Origin: a virus
Length of the DNA stretch: 39,309 bases
Strand: one strand, 5' to 3'
Virus record (IMG/VR): IMGVR_UViG_3300025698_000016
Location: 1 to 39,309 of that record
Part shown: positions 1-5,712 of the stretch, one piece after another
Position numbering within the stretch: position 1 is the stretch's first letter
Layout: each line of letters starts with the position of its first letter
Program-made: the position numbers and the translations under genes
Notes under the pieces: generated by a model
The model's input: only the letters and a program-made list of their open reading frames with translations
Told to the model about the DNA's origin: nothing
The model's database searches: none

Positions 1-53
1 GTGAGGGACGCCTCCGGGTCCGCTTTGCGTTCTATTGGTTCCTCGGAACTCAT
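1..53 (-). CDS. Start of a small acidic protein whose gene runs across the window ends
   Basis: An ATG at 53 opens a minus-strand frame that runs off the left edge after 17 codons plus two bases (MSSEEPIERKADPEASL). Joining base 1 to base 39309 completes a Thr codon, and the frame continues without a stop to the TGA at 39222-39224. The whole protein would be 46 residues with a very acidic tail. The motif ERKA occurs in both halves, which supports one continuous gene. A TATA-like box lies about 30 bases upstream (77-90), so the transcript is probably leaderless or nearly so. The function is unknown. If the window is not circular, this is simply a partial gene. Confidence 0.6.
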   Translation of the reverse strand, partial: MSSEEPIERKADPEASL

Positions 54-213
54 ACTCGTAGGCTTACCCTACGAGGGGCTAAAAGATACTGGACGCTAAC
101 CGGAACCGGCTACAGCGCGTCCCGGTATTTGGGTCCGGGGTTCCACTCCATACCCTCCGGTTCGGAGTGGGTCTTTAAAATGCTACCGGAGACTAATAGC
201 GTAAGTTTCGCGG
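54..213. other. Intergenic region with hairpin downstream of the TFB operon
   Basis: Besides the promoter at 77-101, this gap holds a 7-bp inverted repeat, CCACTCC (143-149) and GGAGTGG (164-170), with a T/A-rich stretch beside it at 171-180. It lies about 45 bases beyond the stop of the gene at 214-501 and could terminate that operon. I see no gene here. Confidence 0.35.
77..101 (-). promoter_or_regulatory. Promoter of the small gene starting at 53
   Basis: Read on the minus strand, GTTAG-CGTCC is followed directly by AGTATCTTTTAG, a TATA-like box centred about 30 bases from the ATG. This is one of the clearest members of the GTTAG-type promoter class found repeatedly in the window. Confidence 0.6.
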
Positions 214-501
214 CTACTGAACAGCGTCGAGGAGGTCGAGGAGTTCGCCCCGATTGAACGGGCGGGCGTTATCTCCCTCTCCGGGGTCGTAGTCGAACCC
301 CGCCTCCGCCGCTACCTGTTCGTAGAACCACGACTTAGGCGGGGCGTCCCACCCGTAGACCTCCGCGGCGTCCAGCGCGTCTCCTCCGAGGGTGGAGAGG
401 ATAACGTTCAGGTCGTCTTTACGAAACGCCCCGGAGGGCGACGAGGAGATCCCCACAGCCCGCGAGATCTGTCCCCGGAGGTCGTGAACAGTCTCGGACA
501 T
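214..501 (-). CDS. Small unknown protein coupled to the TFB gene
   Basis: This encodes a 95-residue acidic protein that I do not recognise. Its ATG overlaps the stop of the TFB-like gene by one base (TAATG), so the two are almost certainly cotranscribed and translationally coupled. The N-terminal part looks helical, and the rest carries aromatic and acidic residues (WFYEQ, FDYDPGEGD) and ends in a leucine-rich helix (RGELLDLLDAV). There are no cysteines, membrane segments or signal peptide. A role alongside the transcription factor is an inference from position only. Confidence 0.7.
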   Translation of the reverse strand: MSETVHDLRGQISRAVGISSSPSGAFRKDDLNVILSTLGGDALDAAEVYGWDAPPKSWFYEQVAAEAGFDYDPGEGDNARPFNRGELLDLLDAVQ

Positions 502-1373
502 TACGAGGCGTGGTCCCGGATAGCCGCGACGCGACGGTTCACCGTGACTTTGTGGACGTTCCCGGGGGCGGCGTCCGCGGCGTCCCCCTGTGAGAGGACC
601 ATACGGTTCTCGTCCGCGGCTATCCAGTAGATCCCGGAGGCGATAGGACCCGCGGACTTACCGCGGACCCACTCCTGTCCGGCTACCTCCTCGACGCGTT
701 CGAGGGCGGCGTCCAGAACGACCTCCGGGAACGAGAGTTCGGAGTGGATAGCCTCGACCGCCTCCCGGAGACGGTCCGCGGCGTCGCCCTCGGAGATCTT
801 ACCGGAGGACTGTTCCTCCCCGCGGAGGGAGAGAACCGTTTTGTAGCCCTTCCGGATAGAGGTCCGCGAGACGCCGAACTCCTCAAAGTCCGCCTGTGTG
901 AGGTCGTCGTCCGTGAGGGTGGACGCCGCGTAGAGACACAGGGACGCGACGACCGCGGGCGTCCGGTTCGAGAACAGCCCCGTGTCCGCGCCCTCCCGGT
1001 AGAGGTCGAGGGCTGTGTTCACCGTCTCCGTCGAGGCGGAGAGTTCGTTCCCGAACCGCTGTAGGAACGCCTCCGGATCCGCGTGTTCGGGGGTGTGTCC
1101 GAGGGCGTCTACGAGACGCCGGAACTCCCGGGAAACAGCGGTTTCCGATACGCCCGCCTGTTCCGCTACCTCTCCCGCGGTGAACGGTTCGCCCTCGTCC
1201 CGGGACGCGTAGTAAACGATAGCCGGGTAGGTCCGGGCGTCCGCGGGGATCTGATAGTCCTCCTGTTCGAGGCGGTCGAGGTAGACGCGGGCTGTTCGTC
1301 CGACGAGATCCGGGAGTCCGACCTCCGAGGCGATAGCCTCCGGGTCCTTACTCCGTTCCGTGACTGTGGACAT
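501..1373 (-). CDS. TFB-like transcription initiation factor with three cyclin folds
   Basis: This 290-residue protein resembles archaeal transcription factor B, which binds TATA-box DNA with TBP and recruits RNA polymerase. Residues 98-184 match the TFB second cyclin repeat closely: DP..FLQRFGNEL, then SNRTPAVVASLCLYAAS, then FGVSRTSIRKGYKTV, the recognition-helix region. Residues 10-92 fit the first cyclin repeat (EVAEQAGVSETAVSREFRRL). Residues 198-288 look like a third cyclin-type repeat (KSAGPIASGIYWIAADE, then VTVNRRVAAI). Cellular TFB normally has an N-terminal zinc ribbon and B-reader followed by two cyclin folds. Here the zinc ribbon is absent and there is only one Cys. It may redirect host polymerase to viral promoters or act as a decoy. 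The gene has its own TATA box 27 bases upstream and is followed by an overlapping small gene. Confidence 0.85.
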   Translation of the reverse strand: MSTVTERSKDPEAIASEVGLPDLVGRTARVYLDRLEQEDYQIPADARTYPAIVYYASRDEGEPFTAGEVAEQAGVSETAVSREFRRLVDALGHTPEHADPEAFLQRFGNELSASTETVNTALDLYREGADTGLFSNRTPAVVASLCLYAASTLTDDDLTQADFEEFGVSRTSIRKGYKTVLSLRGEEQSSGKISEGDAADRLREAVEAIHSELSFPEVVLDAALERVEEVAGQEWVRGKSAGPIASGIYWIAADENRMVLSQGDAADAAPGNVHKVTVNRRVAAIRDHAS

Positions 1374-1483
1374 ACCGGAGATAAGGGCTACGGACGGTTT
1401 AAAGATACCGGACGAAACGCGTATTAGCCATCCGGTAACATTATGTTGGAACGAGTGATACGACCCTACGAGGAGATTAGAAA
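1374..1483. other. Divergent promoter region between the TFB gene and the plus-strand gene
   Basis: The region serves two divergent genes. The minus-strand box is at 1397-1409. On the plus strand a weaker A/T-rich stretch (ACATTATG, about 1437-1444) lies about 42 bases before the ATG at 1484. The sequence just before that ATG, TTAGAAA, is identical to the leader of the other plus-strand gene at 28703. Confidence 0.4.
1397..1409 (-). promoter_or_regulatory. Promoter of the TFB-like gene
   Basis: The minus strand reads TCC-GGTATCTTTAAACC, a clean archaeal TATA-like element centred about 28 bases before the ATG at 1373. The transcript is predicted to be leaderless or nearly so. Confidence 0.6.
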
Positions 1484-1966
1484 ATGGCTACGCTGGACGA
1501 CTTTACCGACACACAGGAGGAACCGGAGTTCGACGCGCCCCCACAGATCCGGAAAGCGCGTCCCGTCCCTCACCCGTATAAGAACCACAAAATCGGGAAC
1601 CTCGTAGTGGTCTATAACCGCGGGGACGAGGAGAAACGGGAGATTAAGGGCTACCGGACGACCCGGACGACGGACGCGAACCTGTTTAGGAAATTCGACT
1701 CCTACCCGATTAGCCTCCCCGTCCTCTCTAACCTTCAATTCGAGGAGGTGGAACTCGTCCTCGTCTACGAGAGAGACACAAAGACCCTCTACGAGTTCAC
1801 GCTGGACCAATACACAGCGGACACTACCGCGGAGTATGACTGGACCCACTACGACGACGACACAGGGAGGGAGATCCGGACGGACACACAGAAATGTCCA
1901 GCCCGGGAGGACGCGGTTCGAAAGTGGGACGTTACGGAGTGGACTAAGCGGGACCTGTTTCGCTAA
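1484..1966 (+). CDS. Unknown soluble protein, plus strand
   Basis: This 160-residue protein is one of only four plus-strand genes. I do not recognise a family. It is soluble and mixed in charge, with a basic, proline-containing N-terminal third and a central beta-rich stretch (NLVVVYNRGDEEKREIKGY, then FEEVELVLVYERDTKTLYEF). There is no membrane segment, and the single Cys near the C terminus cannot form a zinc site. It diverges from the TFB-like gene and lies directly before a winged-helix regulator gene on the same strand, so a regulatory or early role is possible but only inferred. Confidence 0.75.
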   Translation: MATLDDFTDTQEEPEFDAPPQIRKARPVPHPYKNHKIGNLVVVYNRGDEEKREIKGYRTTRTTDANLFRKFDSYPISLPVLSNLQFEEVELVLVYERDTKTLYEFTLDQYTADTTAEYDWTHYDDDTGREIRTDTQKCPAREDAVRKWDVTEWTKRDLFR

Positions 1967-1980
1967 TACGCCGTAGCCTC

Positions 1981-2030
1981 CGGTAACTTTTTAAGACCCT
2001 CCTCCGTAGCGGTAGGCTACCCGTAGGAGG
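1981..2030 (+). promoter_or_regulatory. Promoter and ribosome-binding site of the repeat-containing regulator
   Basis: GTAGCCTCC-GGTAACTTTTTAAG at 1973-1995 is a TATA-like element. GGAGG at 2026-2030 lies nine bases before the GTG at 2040 and supports that GTG as the start. The gene therefore has a short leader, unlike several leaderless neighbours. Confidence 0.5.
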
Positions 2031-2039
2031 GACCTCGAC

Positions 2040-2672
2040 GTGAGTTCAGAAAGCCACCAACACTTAGACGACAGAACCGGACGCTATGATGAAACGGATT
2101 TTCACGGTAGCCGCGGGGGAGGAGTAGACCGCGTTCAGCGTCCCCCGGGAGAGGCGGACGCTGTGTGTGGACCCGAACACTCGAACCGTGAAACGAATTT
2201 TCACGGTAGCCACGGGGGAGGAGTAGACCGCGTTCAGCGTCCCCCGGGAGAGGCGGACGCTGTGTGTGGACCCGAACACTCGAACCGTGAAACGAATTTT
2301 CACGGTAGCCACGGGGAGGACCGCCCCCTCCGTGGACAGGTCCAGATATGCGGGGAGGAGTGGTCCGTCGAGACGGTCGTCTCCGTCGAACGTCTCCGTC
2401 GTCGTTACCGGGACGAGTATCGGGAGTGTATGGTAGCCCTCGGAGAACCGACCCGCCGCGGGATCTTAGCGTGTCTCGTCCAGAACGGGACGACGACCTA
2501 CTCCCACCTCTCGGAGTGGACGGAGACGACGACGAGGACGGTAAAGAACCACGTCCACGACCTCCGGGACGCCGGAGTGGTCGAGGTCGAGGACGGACGC
2601 CCCGCCTCTATCGCTATCCAGAACGACGACCTCCGCCTGTTAGCCTCGGACGCCCTCTCGTTCTTAGAATAA
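2040..2672 (+). CDS. Winged-helix regulator with a tandem-repeat N terminus
   Basis: This encodes 210 residues from a GTG chosen because of GGAGG nine bases upstream and a TATA box at about 1985-1995. Residues 120-210 form an ArsR-like winged helix common in haloarchaeal regulators: MVALGEPTRRGILACLV, a recognition-helix region WTETTTRTVKNHVHDLRDAG, and a wing VVEVEDGRPASI. Residues 18-93 consist of a 33-residue unit repeated about 2.3 times (ETNFHGSHGGGVDRVQRP and following), encoded by 99-base DNA repeats that contain palindromes. The repeat part looks low in structure. It may be coding only because 99 is divisible by three. The regulator may bind the palindromes in its own gene, which is an inference. 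Confidence 0.7.
   Translation: MSSESHQHLDDRTGRYDETDFHGSRGGGVDRVQRPPGEADAVCGPEHSNRETNFHGSHGGGVDRVQRPPGEADAVCGPEHSNRETNFHGSHGEDRPLRGQVQICGEEWSVETVVSVERLRRRYRDEYRECMVALGEPTRRGILACLVQNGTTTYSHLSEWTETTTRTVKNHVHDLRDAGVVEVEDGRPASIAIQNDDLRLLASDALSFLE
2090..2305. repeat. 99-base tandem repeats with three palindromes
   Basis: Two near-identical 99-base units and flanking partial units lie inside the 5' end of the regulator gene. Each junction carries a palindrome: TGAAA-CGGAT-TTTCA (2090-2104), CCGTGAAA-CGAAT-TTTCACGG (2186-2206) and the same again at 2285-2305. Their centres are exactly 99 bases apart. The repeat keeps every reading frame open on both strands. Operator array, replication iterons and recent duplication are all possible. 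Confidence 0.85.
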
Positions 2673-2951
2673 GATCTCGTCCGCGGTCCGCGTCCTCCTG
2701 TTCAGTCGAACGCGTAGCCCGGGCGACTCCGCGGGGAGTCGCCCCGGGCGTCTCCTCCCTCCGGGAGATACGCCCTTTAGGGCGACGCCCCCGCTGTCGT
2801 CGCCCACGGTGTTAACGGCATACGGGTATGGTTTCAAGTGAACCGTCTTATAGTTACCGACTCACTACGACAGGTTAGCGTCCGGTCCGTCCCACCGCCT
2901 CGACGGGCTGGACCGGGATAGATCTCGACGGACCCGCCGCTACCGAACGGG
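2673..2951. other. Convergent intergenic region rich in hairpins
   Basis: No gene is seen in this gap between the plus-strand regulator and the last gene of the tail operon. It holds a strong hairpin with 10-bp arms, GGGCGACTCC (2721-2730) and GGAGTCGCCC (2735-2744), loop GCGG, and a small one, CGCCCT-TT-AGGGCG, at 2770-2783. The motif GTTAGCGTCCGGT at 2874-2886 resembles the upstream half of the GTTAG promoter class but has no TATA box after it. A 14-base string at 2837-2850 recurs at 20399-20412. Confidence 0.5.
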
Positions 2952-2976
2952 GGCTACCGTGAAAATCCGTTTCACG
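2952..2976. repeat. Inverted copy of the palindrome element
   Basis: CGTGAAA (2958-2964), ATCCG, TTTCACG (2970-2976) is a palindrome of the same type as those in the 99-base repeats. Bases 2952-2974 are an exact reverse complement of 2090-2112 (23 bases). It lies immediately after the stop codon of the minus-strand gene at 2977-3393, so operator, terminator or recombination site are all possible. Confidence 0.75.
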
Positions 2977-3393
2977 TTAGGCGAGAACCGGGTAGGAGAT
3001 CCACGCCGCGGTAGTCGTGAGGACGTAGACGACGAGGAAATACCACGGTTCCCGTCCGAGGGTTCGGGAGGCTATGTTCTCCGCGGTCCCCGCGACGAGG
3101 TGGACGAGGGCGCGGAGAACCCCGTCTCCCTCGAACGACGGGATCCGGTCCGGGTCGAGACGCCGGAACCCGAACGAGGTCCCGACGAGGAACGCGGTCC
3201 CGAACGCTACCCACTCCGTGAGTCCGAGGCGGACGCCCGCCCCGGCGAACAGTCCGAGGAGTCCGAGTTCCATAGCGTGAAACTCCCAGTAGGTGAGGTC
3301 GAGGAGAACCCGACGGAGGAACGCGGGGACCCACGCCGGGAGTCCGTCCTCCGAAAACACGTAGTCCGAGGCGTTCAGCCCGTCCCGGGACAT
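2977..3393 (-). CDS. Membrane protein, possible holin-like lysis protein
   Basis: This 138-residue protein has three probable membrane segments (about residues 40-56, 60-76 and 117-136), joined by a short basic/acidic loop (FRRLDPDRIPSFEGD). It is the last gene of the tail operon, and its start overlaps the previous stop (TAATG). Size, topology and position after the tail genes suit a holin or other host-exit membrane protein, but no family motif is seen. The N-terminal DYVFSEDGLP resembles the YVFQSG repeats of the adhesin at 3893-4678, which may be chance. Confidence 0.75.
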   Translation of the reverse strand: MSRDGLNASDYVFSEDGLPAWVPAFLRRVLLDLTYWEFHAMELGLLGLFAGAGVRLGLTEWVAFGTAFLVGTSFGFRRLDPDRIPSFEGDGVLRALVHLVAGTAENIASRTLGREPWYFLVVYVLTTTAAWISYPVLA

Positions 3394-3836
3394 TAGTCTC
3401 CCCCTCCATTCCCCGGTCCGCCGCCTCCTCGGAACAGCGGTTCGTCCTCTCCGGGAGAGAGGTCCACGTCGTCCACAGCCCCCGCTATCCGGCGGAGAAA
3501 ACCCTCCGTCTGTCGGTTATGTCGTTTCTGTGTTCGAGAGAGATCCTTTACGTCCCGCTGTAGTTCGTCCTGATTCTCCGCGACTTTCTCGACCGTCTCC
3601 TCTAAGCGGGTGAGTCGGTCGTCCGTCTCTCCGAGGAGTCCACCGTCGGAGGTCGGATCTACGTCCTCCCCGCCCGAGGACTTTCCCGTGAGAACCTGAA
3701 TAACGGGAAATACCCTGTCGCGGAACCACCGTTCGTGTCTATACAGCCACCCGGCGAACGCGGTCCCCGCGACTCCGAGGAGGGCTACGATTAACTGAAA
3801 CTCCGTTATCGCGATTCCCCCTGTCGGTTCAGCCAT
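3393..3836 (-). CDS. Membrane-anchored coiled-coil protein
   Basis: This 147-residue protein has one N-terminal membrane segment (about residues 8-30, ITEFQLIVALLGVAGTAFAG), followed by a basic stop (RHERW) and a predicted coiled coil at about 70-115 (DDRLTRLEETVEKVAENQDEL). The C terminus is glycine-rich and acidic. The gene has its own TATA-like box and is coupled by TAATG to the three-segment membrane protein. Such pairs often form lysis or envelope-disruption cassettes in tailed viruses. Spanin-like, holin-associated or virion-attached roles cannot be separated from sequence alone. Confidence 0.75.
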   Translation of the reverse strand: MAEPTGGIAITEFQLIVALLGVAGTAFAGWLYRHERWFRDRVFPVIQVLTGKSSGGEDVDPTSDGGLLGETDDRLTRLEETVEKVAENQDELQRDVKDLSRTQKRHNRQTEGFLRRIAGAVDDVDLSPGEDEPLFRGGGGPGNGGGD

Positions 3837-3857
3837 TAAGGGAACCCTAACGTAAAA

Positions 3858-3873
3858 CGGATAAGAAAGTTCG
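3858..3873 (-). promoter_or_regulatory. Promoter of the membrane-protein pair
   Basis: The minus strand reads CGTAG-CGAACTTTCTTATCC with the box centred about 28 bases before the ATG at 3836. It belongs to the second promoter class (CGTAG followed by AACTTT or CCTTAAG) seen before several structural genes. Confidence 0.5.
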
Positions 3874-3892
3874 CTACGAAAGACTGTCTACG

Positions 3893-4678
3893 TTAGACGG
3901 TCCCCGTTTTCCGGGCTAAATCCGCGTAAATATCCCCGCCCGTCTGTCCGGACTGTGAGGTATGCCACCCGACCCCGCCGCTACTCCACTCCGTGTCGTC
4001 CATAGATACCGTCGCCTCCGCGGTCCAGCCCCCCGACCCGTCGGGATAATAGCCGGTAACGGCTATGGTCGGATCCCCTATCTCTATCCTACAGCGTAAC
4101 CACGTATCGGACGGTAGCGGGTCCCCCGACCGGATAGGGCCTATGTCCAAACTGTCCCCTTTCCGTTTCCCTATGTGGACACCCCCGGGGTTCGTAGACG
4201 CGTCGAAATTCTTTAGAGCGGCTTCATACCAATACTCGTTTCTGTACCCGTGGTCCTGAACGCAAAAGTCTATTTCTACGCCCACATCGTTCCCGCTACT
4301 TAACCACGTATAGTATTCTATCACGTCGCCTCGGACCGGGTAATACGGGAGTCCGTCCCCGGGATAGGAGACGAGGGCGTTATCGCTCCCGACCATAGCG
4401 ATAGCGTAGGTCCCCTCGTAAGTCGGTGAGGTCGTGATACTCGTGTCGTTCTGGTTCCCATATTGGTCCCCATATTGGATATAGGGAGAGAGATCTCCGC
4501 GTTCCAAGTCGTCTATCACCGTAGCGGACGACCCGATACCCGTCCCGGAGGCGAACACGAACTCGGACGCCCCGCTATCTACGAGAGGACTCCCGGAAAC
4601 GAACTCGTAGGCGTGGTCCCCCGCCTGTCCGACCTCGACGGGTTCCCCGCTTTGAAACACGTAGTCCGAGTTCGGCAT
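3893..4678 (-). CDS. Lectin-like tail adhesin
   Basis: This 261-residue protein opens with three short repeats of the form Y/F-x-F-x-SG (YVFQSGEPV, YEFVSGSPLV, FVFASGTGI; residues 6-48). A beta-sandwich follows from about residue 56 (TVIDDLERGDLSPYIQYGD, then YEGTYAIAM) that resembles LamG/concanavalin-like carbohydrate-binding domains in haloarchaeal surface proteins. It lies at the end of the fibre genes and starts on the TAATG of the DUF2341 protein gene. A role in recognising host glycans or the glycosylated S-layer is inferred. No catalytic residues are evident. Confidence 0.65.
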   Translation of the reverse strand: MPNSDYVFQSGEPVEVGQAGDHAYEFVSGSPLVDSGASEFVFASGTGIGSSATVIDDLERGDLSPYIQYGDQYGNQNDTSITTSPTYEGTYAIAMVGSDNALVSYPGDGLPYYPVRGDVIEYYTWLSSGNDVGVEIDFCVQDHGYRNEYWYEAALKNFDASTNPGGVHIGKRKGDSLDIGPIRSGDPLPSDTWLRCRIEIGDPTIAVTGYYPDGSGGWTAEATVSMDDTEWSSGGVGWHTSQSGQTGGDIYADLARKTGTV

Positions 4679-5712
4679 TATTCAGCCCCCACGGAAACGG
4701 AGGGTTCGGTGGACGCCCACTTACGGATCCGGAACAGGTCCTCTCCGGAGGTAACGCTGTTCGCGTGAATCGTTTTATACGATAACTGGTTAGTCGAGTA
4801 CCGGAACCCCGCGGTCCCGGACCCGAGAACGCTACCGTCCGGGGCGTCTTTCACCTCCGTATAGGTCACATTATTGGGAAAGTCTATCTCCTCGTGAATC
4901 CATACCCAGTCCCCGGGCGAGATCCCGGAGTAGATAATAACCCACCTGCCTCCGTTGTAGTAGCGGACATCCCCTTCATTACTCATATCGTCGGTGGGTC
5001 CGTAGATATTCTCCTCCGTGTTCGAGGCGTCCACTACGTCCGACATAGCGTGAGTCGTCCGGGAGGAGGTGCTTTCCGTCCCTTTCATCCAGAACTCACG
5101 GACCCATTTAGATTCTGTAGAACTATCTATAGTTTGGGGCAATTCATACTGAACGCCCTCTGAAACGTCCGTCGTAAACTGTGAACCGACACTCCCCTGT
5201 TTCGCATAGGAGTTATAGGCTGTGAACGTGGGCGTCGTATCATAGTTTCTAATTGCGGTAAACGCGGCGTCGTTTGCGATAATGTCCTGTCCGTCCGTGA
5301 ACTCCTCAAAGTCATAGAACCCGTAGGGGAACGTCCCGATCCCGGAGGACGTTTTCGCGTTCGTTCCGTCCCCGTAGTATAACCAAATACTCTCCGTCGA
5401 GGACGCGGCTATGGACGGGACCTTAACCCATATCGTAGCCGTCTCCGCGGAGGCGTCGAACTCCTGTAGGTAGTGGTCCAGATAGGGAGAGGAGTCTCCC
5501 TGTGTATCGGTGAAACGTATGTCCGACCCGTCGGAGAGGGCGTTCGTGAAAATCGGATCCCCGGACCCGAACGTTACCCGAACCTGATAGTCCGAGAGAG
5601 AGGACCCGGACTGTTCGGTTATCTGAACCTCCCTCTCTAAAATGTCCACCTCCGGGAGTGTGACCTCCGAGAGTGTGACCTCCGGGAGAGAGTCCAGTCC
5701 CACGATAGTCAT
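4678..5712 (-). CDS. DUF2341-domain tail adhesin
   Basis: This 344-residue protein has a DUF2341-type domain at about residues 26-120: a beta-rich stretch with DYQVRVTF, then SDIRFTD, YLDHYLQEFD, ATIWVKVPSI and SIWLYYGDG. These strings are typical of DUF2341 proteins on archaeal and bacterial surfaces. A second LamG-like domain follows from about 130 (GFYDFEEFTDGQDI). The N terminus carries a short tandem repeat (LPEVT, LSEVT, LPEVD). The gene directly follows the main fibre gene (adjacent stop and start) and precedes another lectin-like gene, so it probably belongs to the host-binding tip of the tail. Confidence 0.7.
   Translation of the reverse strand: MTIVGLDSLPEVTLSEVTLPEVDILEREVQITEQSGSSLSDYQVRVTFGSGDPIFTNALSDGSDIRFTDTQGDSSPYLDHYLQEFDASAETATIWVKVPSIAASSTESIWLYYGDGTNAKTSSGIGTFPYGFYDFEEFTDGQDIIANDAAFTAIRNYDTTPTFTAYNSYAKQGSVGSQFTTDVSEGVQYELPQTIDSSTESKWVREFWMKGTESTSSRTTHAMSDVVDASNTEENIYGPTDDMSNEGDVRYYNGGRWVIIYSGISPGDWVWIHEEIDFPNNVTYTEVKDAPDGSVLGSGTAGFRYSTNQLSYKTIHANSVTSGEDLFRIRKWASTEPSVSVGAE

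Noticed and set aside
2064-2312. Minus-strand open frame across the 99-base repeats
   Set aside because: It is open only because the repeat length is a multiple of three. It has no promoter on that strand, and the plus-strand frame leads into a real winged-helix domain.
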